From positions 1-26,253 of the forward strand of contig JBAZLY010000014.1 of the NCBI GenBank assembly GCA_041650035.1: a stretch of 26,253 nucleotides of DNA. Reading direction: 5' to 3'. Source of the stretch: JAQUQI01 sp041650035 (GTDB lineage: Bacteria > Omnitrophota > Gorgyraeia > JABMRG01). The notes beneath the pieces are model-generated. The model worked only from the letters and a program-made list of their open reading frames with translations. It was not told where the DNA came from and did no database searches. Shown in pieces: positions 1 to 5,850 of the stretch. Both the position numbers and the translations under genes were made by a program. The stretch's first letter is position 1. The number at the start of each line of letters is the position of its first letter.

Positions 1-25
1 AAAATCCGACGAAAAGGAGGATTTT

Positions 26-130
26 ATGCGAATCGAAGGACCTATCTGTGTACATGTCAAAGACTTACGTCAAATTTTTACCCTCACGCCATTGCGAGAA
101 GTGCCGAAGGCGCGACGAAGCAATCCCTAA
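26..130 (+). CDS. Short ORF of unknown function running into a palindromic repeat
   Basis: A 34-codon ORF starts with ATG at 26 behind a very strong ribosome binding site (AAAGGAGG at 13-20, 5-base gap). The first 18 or so codons look like ordinary protein. The rest is simply the translation of the dispersed-type repeat around 81-130, which also supplies the stop. I read this as the 5' end of a gene interrupted by the repeat, or a leader peptide. AAAATCC (1-7) and GGATTTT (19-25) can pair and would partly mask the ribosome binding site. I do not recognise the peptide. Confidence 0.25.
   Translation: MRIEGPICVHVKDLRQIFTLTPLREVPKARRSNP
81..128. repeat. Imperfect palindromic intergenic repeat (ATTGCGAG...GACGAAGCAAT type)
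   Basis: ATTGC at 91-95 pairs with GCAAT at 120-124, and GTGCC at 101-105 can pair with GGCGC at 109-113 around a GAAG loop, giving an interrupted hairpin. Repeats of the form CATTGCGAG-(GC-rich)-GCGACGAAGCAATC are known as dispersed intergenic elements in many bacterial genomes, and this matches that pattern. Only one copy is seen here, so the assignment as a family member is from memory. Confidence 0.5.
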
Positions 131-262
131 AGCTGAAATCTCCCAATAAACCTTACTTGCCTATCTCTTTATCCCTGAATCGCGGTTTAGTATCTCAAGT
201 TTAGTGCCGCGTTTATTTGAAACTATTTTTAAATTGGCCTATAAAAAAATTTAAAAATATGC

Positions 263-291
263 TTGACAACGATAGAATATTAATGTATATT
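263..291 (+). promoter_or_regulatory. Sigma-70 type promoter of the fur-like gene
   Basis: TTGACA (263-268, perfect -35) is followed after 17 bases by TATATT (286-291, one mismatch to the -10 consensus). The predicted start is near 298, inside the Fur box that begins at 295. The region before it (131-262) is AT-rich with no gene that I can support. Confidence 0.75.
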
Positions 292-294
292 AAT

Positions 295-313
295 ATTGAA
301 AATCATTATCAAT
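295..313. promoter_or_regulatory. Fur box over the transcription start of the fur-like gene
   Basis: ATTGAAAATCATTATCAAT is an inverted repeat centred on C304: the two 9-base arms match at 8 of 9 positions, and the sequence resembles the classical GATAATGATAATCATTATC operator. It lies immediately downstream of the -10 hexamer, where a bound repressor would block transcription, so negative autoregulation is the natural reading. Confidence 0.75.
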
Positions 314-329
314 AAGGAGTGATGTGAAA

Positions 330-800
330 ATGCCTATGCGTGATGGCACAGGGCCGCCTTGGTGGCACGGACGATTTAGTGGATGCGGTTATAGAATGAC
401 CGTGCCTAGGCAAGCGATATTAGATATCCTTAGTAAGACATCAGAACATTTGAGCGCTGAAGATGTGTATAGGGCTGTTCATAAAAGTTATACTAATGTC
501 GGTCTTACTACGGTTTATCGTACTTTAGAATTGTTAGTTCATATGGGTCTTGTTTTTAAGTTTGATTTTGGCGATGGAAGAGCGCGATATGAGTTATCAG
601 AAGGTCCGAAAGGCGCTCGACATCACCATCATCTGATATGCACAGGATGCGGCAGAGTTGTTGATTATACGGATTTTATAGATGAAGAGGTGGAATTGCT
701 TAACCAAACGGAAAAAGGCCTTAGTAAAAAGTATAATTTTAAGATTACAAATCACTTAATCCAGTTTTACGGTTTATGTGATGGTTGCACAAAGAAGTAG
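330..800 (+). CDS. Fur-family metal-responsive transcriptional regulator with an unusual N-terminal tag
   Basis: Ferric-uptake-regulator family protein of about 156 residues. The winged-helix part begins at 'YRMTVPRQAILDIL' and includes 'TTVYRTLELL'. It is followed by the HHHH-LICTGCG metal-binding segment and two CxxC pairs ('CTGC' and, at the C-terminus, 'CDGC') that typically hold structural zinc. The sequence cannot tell Fur from Zur or PerR, but the box upstream is Fur-like. Ahead of the DNA-binding domain is a tail beginning MPMRDGTGPP, the same signature that opens three small glycine-rich proteins downstream. I chose ATG at 330 because it aligns with those starts; GTG at 324 (4 bases after AAGGAG at 314-319) is an alternative giving 158 residues. 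The gene is preceded by its own promoter and box, so it is probably autoregulated. Confidence 0.88.
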   Translation: MPMRDGTGPPWWHGRFSGCGYRMTVPRQAILDILSKTSEHLSAEDVYRAVHKSYTNVGLTTVYRTLELLVHMGLVFKFDFGDGRARYELSEGPKGARHHHHLICTGCGRVVDYTDFIDEEVELLNQTEKGLSKKYNFKITNHLIQFYGLCDGCTKK

Positions 801-820
801 ATTATATTTTTTTTGTTTAA

Positions 821-839
821 AATGAAAATGATTATCAAT
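821..839. promoter_or_regulatory. Second, weaker Fur-type box upstream of the small-protein genes
   Basis: AATGAAAATGATTATCAAT is an inverted repeat centred on G830 with arms matching at 7 of 9 positions. It shares its right half-site exactly with the box at 295-313. It sits between the fur-like stop codon and the next small gene at 863, suggesting separate iron-dependent control of the downstream genes. I did not find a convincing -35/-10 pair next to it. Confidence 0.55.
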
Positions 840-862
840 AGCAATAAAGGGTGGTGATAGCT

Positions 863-943
863 ATGCCAGGATTTGACGGTACCGGTCCTATGGGGAAAGG
901 GATGTTTACAGGAAGAGGTATGGGTATTGCATATCTTATGTAG
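863..943 (+). CDS. 26-residue glycine/methionine-rich small protein, DUF5320-like N-terminus only
   Basis: ATG at 863 is preceded by a GGGTGGTGA ribosome-binding stretch (849-857). The product starts MPGFDGTGPMGKG and continues with a TGRGMG segment before stopping. It is closely similar to the first 20 or so residues of the protein at 979, so it is either a free-standing 'tag' protein or a truncated paralogue. It lies 24 bases after the second Fur box. The function is unknown. Small size lowers confidence, but the start site, ribosome binding site and similarity to two neighbours agree. Confidence 0.6.
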   Translation: MPGFDGTGPMGKGMFTGRGMGIAYLM

Positions 944-978
944 ATAGTAAAAATAGGAAAGAGAAGGAGGTGTTTGAT

Positions 979-1326
979 ATGCCAAGAGGAGATGGAACAG
1001 GACCAATGGGGTTAGGCCCTATGACAGGAAGGGCAACAGGTTATTGCGCCGGTTATAATACGCCAGGTTACATAAATCCAATCCCGGGCAGGGGTTATTT
1101 TGGCTGGGGTAGAGGATCTTATGGTTGTGGCGGCGGCAGGAGCTGGCGAAGGGCCTCAATGGGTATACCTGCTTTTAGCGGAGCGTATCCTTACGCGCCC
1201 GAATTGGCGCCTAAGCAGGAAGCGGATATCTTAAAAAATGAAGCCGATATCTTAAAAAAACAACTTAAAGATATCCAAGGCCGCATTGAGACTTTAGAAA
1301 AAGTCCAGGCAGAGAAGAGCGAGTAA
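979..1326 (+). CDS. DUF5320 family protein (glycine-rich N-terminus, coiled-coil C-terminus)
   Basis: A 115-residue protein opening MPRGDGTGPMGLGPMTGR, the hallmark of DUF5320. A Gly/Tyr/Arg-rich middle (about residues 20-60) with two cysteines (C23, C50) follows. The charged C-terminal helix (about 78-115) includes a tandem EADILKN/EADILKK repeat, visible in the DNA as two near-identical 'GATATCTTAAAAAA' units, and is likely a coiled coil. ATG at 979 is set by GAAGGAGG at 963-970 (8-base gap); the in-frame GTG at 970 overlaps that ribosome binding site and is unlikely. DUF5320 proteins have no established function; in anaerobes I recall them near NafY/NifX-like and Mrp/MinD-type genes, as here. 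Confidence 0.85.
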   Translation: MPRGDGTGPMGLGPMTGRATGYCAGYNTPGYINPIPGRGYFGWGRGSYGCGGGRSWRRASMGIPAFSGAYPYAPELAPKQEADILKNEADILKKQLKDIQGRIETLEKVQAEKSE

Positions 1327-1396
1327 CCGTTATGAGGTGAAGGGATAGATTTTAATTTTCCATCCCTCGTTTAAAACTGCTTAAAAAGGAGTAATT

Positions 1397-1789
1397 ATGC
1401 GTGTAGCCATATCTACAGATGGGGACTTTGTGTCCGCTCATTTTGGCAGATGCCCTGTTTTCACTCTTGTTGATATTGAAAACAACAAGATAGTCAAAAG
1501 GACAGAAGCCGCGAATCCGGGGCATGAGCCAGGAGCTATTCCTCAATTTTTGCACCAGAAAGGCGTAAATTGCATAATTGCCGGCGGCATGGGGATGCGG
1601 GCAATAGGTTTTTTTGAGGAATATAATATAAAGACAATAGTTGGAGTAAGCGGGAAAATAGATGATGTAATTGCGGACATAGAAAAAGGCACTATAGAAG
1701 GTGGTGAGAGCCTTTGTAAGCCAGGCGCAGGCAAAGGTTATGGTTTAGACAAAAAGGTGTGCGACCATCCCGGCGAAAAGGACTGCTAA
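1397..1789 (+). CDS. NafY/NifX-like dinitrogenase iron-molybdenum cofactor domain protein, Cys-rich tail
   Basis: A 130-residue protein of the family named after dinitrogenase FeMo-cofactor biosynthesis (PF02579). It starts MRVAISTDGDFVSAHFGRCP; the HFGRC motif (15-19) is typical of this fold, as is the 'GVNCIIAGGMGMRAI' stretch near residues 56-70. Family members bind FeMo-co, its precursors or other Fe-S species, but many occur, as here, without any nitrogenase genes in view. The C-terminal 25 residues carry three more cysteines (C107, C122, C130) and may bind metal. AAAAGGAG upstream gives a clear ribosome binding site. It is followed closely by a second family member. Confidence 0.88.
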   Translation: MRVAISTDGDFVSAHFGRCPVFTLVDIENNKIVKRTEAANPGHEPGAIPQFLHQKGVNCIIAGGMGMRAIGFFEEYNIKTIVGVSGKIDDVIADIEKGTIEGGESLCKPGAGKGYGLDKKVCDHPGEKDC

Positions 1790-1813
1790 GATTAAAAAAG
1801 AAAAGAGGAAATT

Positions 1814-2227
1814 ATGAATAATGAAACAAATCCCGTTATTGGTGAAAAAATTTGCGTTACCTCGGAAGGAAATAATTTGGAGTCAAAGGTTGACCCGCGT
1901 TTTGGCAGATGTCAATATTTTATTATTGTGGATACCGGCACTATGAAGTTTGAAGCGATAAACAATCCTAATATTGATTCAATGGGCGGGGCCGGGATTC
2001 AATCAGGCCAATTTATCGCGGAAAAACAGATAAAAGCTGTGCTTACAGGTAATATCGGACCTAACGCGTTTCAAACTTTACAAGCGGCTGGCGTGGGTGT
2101 TATTACCGGTATTTCAGGCACGGTTAAAGAAGCGGTAGATAAGTATAAAAAAGGCAAGCTAAAATCTACGCAAGGCCCAAGTGTAAATTCAAAATTTGGT
2201 ATACCGCCAAGCAGGCAGGGAGAGTGA
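1814..2227 (+). CDS. Second NafY/NifX-like cofactor-domain protein
   Basis: A 137-residue paralogue of the preceding gene. After a 10-residue lead it reads ICVTSEGNNLESKVDPRFGRC; the DPRFGRC motif and the glycine-rich 'SMGGAGIQSGQ' segment are characteristic of PF02579 proteins. A ribosome binding site AGAGGA precedes ATG at 1814, 24 bases after the previous stop, so co-transcription is likely. It lacks the Cys-rich tail of its neighbour. The role is presumably binding or transfer of an iron-sulfur type cofactor; the substrate is unknown. Confidence 0.86.
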   Translation: MNNETNPVIGEKICVTSEGNNLESKVDPRFGRCQYFIIVDTGTMKFEAINNPNIDSMGGAGIQSGQFIAEKQIKAVLTGNIGPNAFQTLQAAGVGVITGISGTVKEAVDKYKKGKLKSTQGPSVNSKFGIPPSRQGE

Positions 2228-2360
2228 AAAAATAGCACTTGTTATTAATAAAACTAAACGTAACAGTTTCGGGGCACGTGTCAATATTTGCCATGCGGAT
2301 GTTGTAAGAATTGAACAGAAGAAAGCCGTTGAAAATTATGAGTGCGCGGAATGCGCATAA
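2224..2360 (+). pseudogene. Possible frameshifted small ORF between the second NafY-like gene and the zinc-ribbon gene
   Basis: GTG at 2224 overlaps the previous stop (GTGA), but after two lysine codons it meets TAG. One more A in the run of six at 2227-2232 would open a 45-codon frame, beginning MKKIALVINKTKR and ending with NYECAECA at 2360. The start overlap, coding-like composition and CxxC ending suggest a real small gene disrupted by one base, read by slippage, or misread in sequencing. I do not recognise a family. Confidence 0.4.
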
Positions 2361-2409
2361 ACGAATGGCCAGACAAAGCGATATCGTTTTTAACAATGGG
2401 AGGTATAAA

Positions 2410-2634
2410 ATGCCGGGTGGAGATAGAACGGGACCTTTAGGCCAGGGGCCGGGGACAGGCAGAGGCATGGGTAGAGGAGCCGGTCGAGGAAGAATAGGCG
2501 GTAACCGCCCGGGAGCAGGGCCCGGCGGGGACTGTGTTTGCCCCAGCTGCGGTCAGAGAGTGACCCATCAACAAGGAATACCTTGTTATTCCGTAAATTG
2601 TCCAAAGTGCGGAACAAGATTGGCAAGGCTGTAA
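2410..2634 (+). CDS. Small glycine-rich protein with DUF5320-like N-terminus and zinc-ribbon C-terminus
   Basis: A 74-residue protein starting MPGGDRTGPLGQGPGTGRG, the same signature as at 863 and 979, followed by a Gly/Arg-rich linker. The C-terminal half has CxCPxCG (about residues 42-47) and a later CxxxxCPxCG, a four-to-six cysteine zinc-ribbon or rubredoxin-like knuckle. ATG at 2410 follows GGGAGG (2398-2403) by 6 bases; an in-frame ATG at 2311 would add 33 residues unlike any relative and is rejected. The protein probably binds a metal through the ribbon; partner and function are unknown. Confidence 0.8.
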   Translation: MPGGDRTGPLGQGPGTGRGMGRGAGRGRIGGNRPGAGPGGDCVCPSCGQRVTHQQGIPCYSVNCPKCGTRLARL

Positions 2635-2637
2635 AAG

Positions 2638-3255
2638 TTGATTTTGAAAAAAGAAGTTTTAGAAAATCATAAGCGCTATTTAGAACGAAAAAAACTATAC
2701 CAAAGCCACGGATTTAATATAGATAAAGAGCGAAAATTTGTGCTTAATAAGGCTAAGCCCTTGTTCGGCAATATCCTGGAGGTTGGTACAGGCAAGGGCC
2801 ATTTTGCGCTGATTCTTGCCCAAAAAGGGTATCGGTTTACAAGCGTTGATGTTTCCGAAGAAGAGCAGAATATCGCGAAATTAAACTTGAAATATTTTGG
2901 ATTGGAAAATTTAGTTAATTTTAGCATAGAAAATGCCGAACATTTAAGTTTTAAAGACGAAAGTTTCGATGTCATCTTCTCAATAAATACAATTCATCAT
3001 CTTGTAAATCCGTTTAAGGTGATAGACGAATGCGCAAGGATTATATCTTTTGAAGGAAAGATTATTTTAAGTGATTTTACTAAAGAGGGATTTAAAGTCA
3101 TTGATGGGATCCATGCGGCAAGTGGCAGGAAACATGAAAAAGCAGGCATTACTTTAGGTGATATTAAAGATTACCTTAGGGTTAAAGGATTTATGGTGAG
3201 TAGATATGAAAGAAAATTTCAGGAAATATTAACAGCGCATAAATTGGCGATATAA
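2638..3255 (+). CDS. Class I SAM-dependent methyltransferase
   Basis: A 205-residue methyltransferase of the Rossmann (class I) type: motif I ILEVGTGKG (46-54), an acidic motif II in 'FTSVDVSEEE', and 'FDVIFSINTIHHL' (motif IV plus the following His-His found in UbiE/Methyltransf_11 proteins). The substrate cannot be told. The start is TTG at 2638, three bases after the previous stop, with only a weak ribosome binding site, so translation is probably coupled to the zinc-ribbon gene. The next gene starts five bases after its stop, placing it firmly in the operon with the MinD-type ATPase. Confidence 0.82.
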   Translation: MILKKEVLENHKRYLERKKLYQSHGFNIDKERKFVLNKAKPLFGNILEVGTGKGHFALILAQKGYRFTSVDVSEEEQNIAKLNLKYFGLENLVNFSIENAEHLSFKDESFDVIFSINTIHHLVNPFKVIDECARIISFEGKIILSDFTKEGFKVIDGIHAASGRKHEKAGITLGDIKDYLRVKGFMVSRYERKFQEILTAHKLAI

Positions 3256-3259
3256 AATT

Positions 3260-4111
3260 ATGATTATTTCAGTAGCAAGCGGAAAAGGCGGAACAGGCAA
3301 GACAACAATCGCGGTGAACCTGGCATTATCCATAAACGGGGGAGTTCAGTTTTTGGATTGTGACGCGGAAGAGCCCAACGCGCATATTTTTTTAAAACCC
3401 GTAATAAGGAAAACCGAAAAGGTATTTATCTCTGTCCCGGAGATAGATAAAAAAAAATGTACTTATTGCGGCAAATGCCGTGAAGTTTGCGCCTACAATG
3501 CTATAGCTGTTGTGAAAGGGGCTGAAGGCAAAAAAGGCAGTATATTGGTTTTCTCAAATCTTTGTCATGGCTGCGGAAGCTGTTCCTATTTTTGCCCTGA
3601 AGGCGCGATAAAAGAGGTGAATAAGGAAATCGGAGAAATCGAAATAGGCGCATCCGGAGCTATGCAATTTATACACGGGAAATTGAATATAGGTGAAGCG
3701 ATGGCCCCGCCGGTTATACGGCAGATAAAAAAACATATTAATCCAATGTGTACAGTTGTTATTGATGCTCCACCGGGCACGTCATGCCCCGTAGTTGAGA
3801 CTATAAAGAAAAGCGATTTTTGTCTGCTTGTTACAGAGCCGACGCCGTTTGGATTGAACGATTTAACATTGGCTGTGGAGGTCTTAAGAAAGCTCAAAGT
3901 GCCTTTTGGGGTTGTAATTAATCGGTCGGATTTGGGGAATAATAAAACAGATGAATATTGTGAAAAGGAGAACATCCCTATTTTTATGCGTATACCCTTT
4001 AAAAAGGAGATAGCGGTTGCTTATTCAAAAGGTGAGCTTATTGTAAAAACGTTTCCCGAATACGGAAAAGATTTTAAGCGGCTTTTTAATAAAATAAAGG
4101 CAAAAACTTAG
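3260..4111 (+). CDS. MinD-superfamily P-loop ATPase with inserted two-cluster ferredoxin domain (first of two)
   Basis: A 283-residue protein of the COG1149 type. The deviant Walker A GKGGTGKT is at 8-15, and the switch-like DAPPGTSCP at about 169-177. Between them sits a ferredoxin insert with two CxxCxxCxxxC groups (C67/70/73/77 and C102/105/108/112), each suited to a [4Fe-4S] cluster. Related MinD/Mrp/NBP35 ATPases act as Fe-S or metal-cofactor carriers, but this subfamily is not characterised biochemically as far as I know. It follows the methyltransferase with a 4-base gap. A second member lies at 5851; family members commonly come in pairs, which suggests a heterodimer. Confidence 0.9.
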   Translation: MIISVASGKGGTGKTTIAVNLALSINGGVQFLDCDAEEPNAHIFLKPVIRKTEKVFISVPEIDKKKCTYCGKCREVCAYNAIAVVKGAEGKKGSILVFSNLCHGCGSCSYFCPEGAIKEVNKEIGEIEIGASGAMQFIHGKLNIGEAMAPPVIRQIKKHINPMCTVVIDAPPGTSCPVVETIKKSDFCLLVTEPTPFGLNDLTLAVEVLRKLKVPFGVVINRSDLGNNKTDEYCEKENIPIFMRIPFKKEIAVAYSKGELIVKTFPEYGKDFKRLFNKIKAKT

Positions 4112-4131
4112 TTACAATTTGTCAAAACAAA

Positions 4132-4477
4132 AAATCTGCTGTTATCGCTTTGTTTAGGAATAAAACCAAACAAGCGTATAAAATGGTAAAGAGTTTGATA
4201 AAATAGGGTGCGAGGTTTATCCGGTTGGTCCGCGCCTTAGTGATGCGGACGGAGTAAGGTGCTGTAAAATCGCAAGCAGTATCCCTTTTAATGCGGATAT
4301 TGTTTATGCGGTTACCGCGCTTCGGTTACAGGGACAACAGTAAAAGAATGCAGGGAGAAATTCATTAAAAGAGTGTGGTTTCAATCTGGGGTTGAAAATG
4401 AAGCCGTGATAAAATTTTGCCGTGGTAATAATATTGACGTAATCCACGAACCCTGCGTAGTTGCGGGATCTTCATAA
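4132..4477 (+). pseudogene. CoA-binding-domain (CoA_binding_2) protein, disrupted by two frameshifts
   Basis: Three consecutive reading frames give pieces of one small protein. KSAVIALFRNKTKQAYKM runs from 4132 to the TAG at 4204. IGCEVYPVGPRLSDADGV and onward runs from 4203 to about 4320. KRVWFQSGVENEAVIKFC and onward ends at 4477. This order (Rossmann strand, 'VYPV.P', 'VW.Q.G.....AI.FC...I.V....C') is that of CoA_binding_2 proteins, about 120-140 residues. Each shift is repaired by adding one base, the first within the A-run before the TAG. The frames are otherwise well preserved, so this is either a very young pseudogene or sequence error. No clear start codon is seen. Confidence 0.72.
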
Positions 4478-4492
4478 CAAGAAAGATTTTTT

Positions 4493-5839
4493 ATGGACAA
4501 GAGAATAGATATTGTAATTGTCGGGGCCGGACCTGCCGGCATAGTTACTGCCACTACGGCTCGAACATATTATCCTAAGAAGAGCATTACAATTATAAAA
4601 AGTATCGCGCAGGGGTGTATACCCTGCGGGATACCCTATATGTTTTCAAGTCTTAAAAACCCGGATGATAATAAATTAAGTACTGACGCTTTGCAAAAAA
4701 TAGGTATTGATGTGGTTGTTGATAGAGCTCTTTCTATAAACAGCTCAAAAAGAATATTAAAAACAGAGAAAAGGGGGAACTATTTTTATGAAAAATTGGT
4801 TTTAGCTGTCGGGTCGGACCCGATAATTCCTCCGATTAATGGGATTGACAAAGAAGGGGTTTACCCCATATTCAAAGATATGGTGTATTTGCATAAAGTG
4901 GTACAGGAGATCAAAAAAAAGAAGAAGATCATTGTGATAGGAGGGGGATTTATAGGAGTGGAGTTTGCGGATGAAATAGCATCTTTAAAAGGGAAAGAGG
5001 TGACATTAGTTGAAATGCTTCCCGACCTTTTAGCTAATTCTTTTGATAAAGAGTTTTCTGTCCTCGCAGAAAAGAGGTTAAGAGACAGAGGGGTCAATGT
5101 TATAAAAGGTATCAAGGTTGAAGAGCTGATAGGAAAAGTCCAGGTTGAAGAAGTGCGTCTTTCGAATGGAGATATTTTGCCGGTAGATGGGGTGATCTTA
5201 GGGATAGGGGCTAAACCTAATATACAGCTGGCAGCGGGAGTTGGATTAGATATAGGTAAATGTAGAGGTATTTTGGTAGATGAGTATATGAGAACCTCGC
5301 ATGAAAGCATATTTGCTGTGGGCGACTGTTCTTGCAAGAGGGATTTTTTCACCAGAAAGGCCACTTCTGTTATGCTTGCTTCAACCGCTACCGCAGAAGC
5401 TAGAGTTGCCGGAGCCAATTTGTATATGATAAAAGTTATTAGAGAAAACAAAGGTACCATAGCTGTCTATTCTACTTATGTAAACGGATTGGTTTTAAGT
5501 TCGGCTGGTCTCACGGAAACAAGCGCTAAAAAAGAAGGCTTTGAGATAGCGGTTGGCATAGCTGAGGGGGTTGACAAGCACCCGGGGACCCTTCCGGGCG
5601 TGAACAAAAGTAAAATAAAGCTGGTTTTTTCAAAATATTCGGGAATTATTTTAGGGGGACAGGTGAGTTGCGGTATGGCATGCGCGCAACTTATAAATCT
5701 TATAGGAGTAGCTATACAAAAGAGGATGTTAGCCACAGAGCTTGAGACACTTCAAATGGCCACGCATCCGTATCTTACAAGTTCTCCGACACGGTATCCT
5801 ATTGTATTAGCGGCTCAAAACGCGTCGCATAAAATATAA
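4493..5839 (+). CDS. FAD-dependent pyridine nucleotide-disulfide oxidoreductase, CoA-disulfide reductase/NADH oxidase-like
   Basis: A 448-residue flavoprotein. The FAD-binding GxGxxG (IVGAGPAG, 9-16) is followed by the active-site region GCIPCGIPYMF (41-51), a second dinucleotide fold 'IIVIGGGFIGVEFA' for NAD(P)H, and the C-terminal FAD motif 'IFAVGDC'. The end resembles the dimerisation domain of NADH oxidases and CoA-disulfide reductases. C45 matches the single redox cysteine of those enzymes (SCGIPY); C42 adds a second one, making CxxC. The natural substrate could be CoA-disulfide, a persulfide, oxygen or a protein. It starts 15 bases after a broken CoA-binding gene and is followed by the second MinD-type ATPase 11 bases after its stop. 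Confidence 0.82.
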   Translation: MDKRIDIVIVGAGPAGIVTATTARTYYPKKSITIIKSIAQGCIPCGIPYMFSSLKNPDDNKLSTDALQKIGIDVVVDRALSINSSKRILKTEKRGNYFYEKLVLAVGSDPIIPPINGIDKEGVYPIFKDMVYLHKVVQEIKKKKKIIVIGGGFIGVEFADEIASLKGKEVTLVEMLPDLLANSFDKEFSVLAEKRLRDRGVNVIKGIKVEELIGKVQVEEVRLSNGDILPVDGVILGIGAKPNIQLAAGVGLDIGKCRGILVDEYMRTSHESIFAVGDCSCKRDFFTRKATSVMLASTATAEARVAGANLYMIKVIRENKGTIAVYSTYVNGLVLSSAGLTETSAKKEGFEIAVGIAEGVDKHPGTLPGVNKSKIKLVFSKYSGIILGGQVSCGMACAQLINLIGVAIQKRMLATELETLQMATHPYLTSSPTRYPIVLAAQNASHKI

Positions 5840-5850
5840 AAGAGGTCGCA

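Noticed and set aside
1341..1367. AGGGAT/ATCCCT hairpin after the DUF5320 gene as a terminator
   Set aside because: Six base pairs with a 15-base loop and no T-run; too weak to call.
2311..2409. Upstream start for the zinc-ribbon protein
   Set aside because: The shared MPGGDRTGP start at 2410 with its own GGGAGG site is decisive.
4861..5460. 199-codon minus-strand ORF
   Set aside because: It lies opposite the flavoprotein gene, has a low-complexity Ser/Thr/Pro-rich product and no ribosome binding site; it is a shadow.
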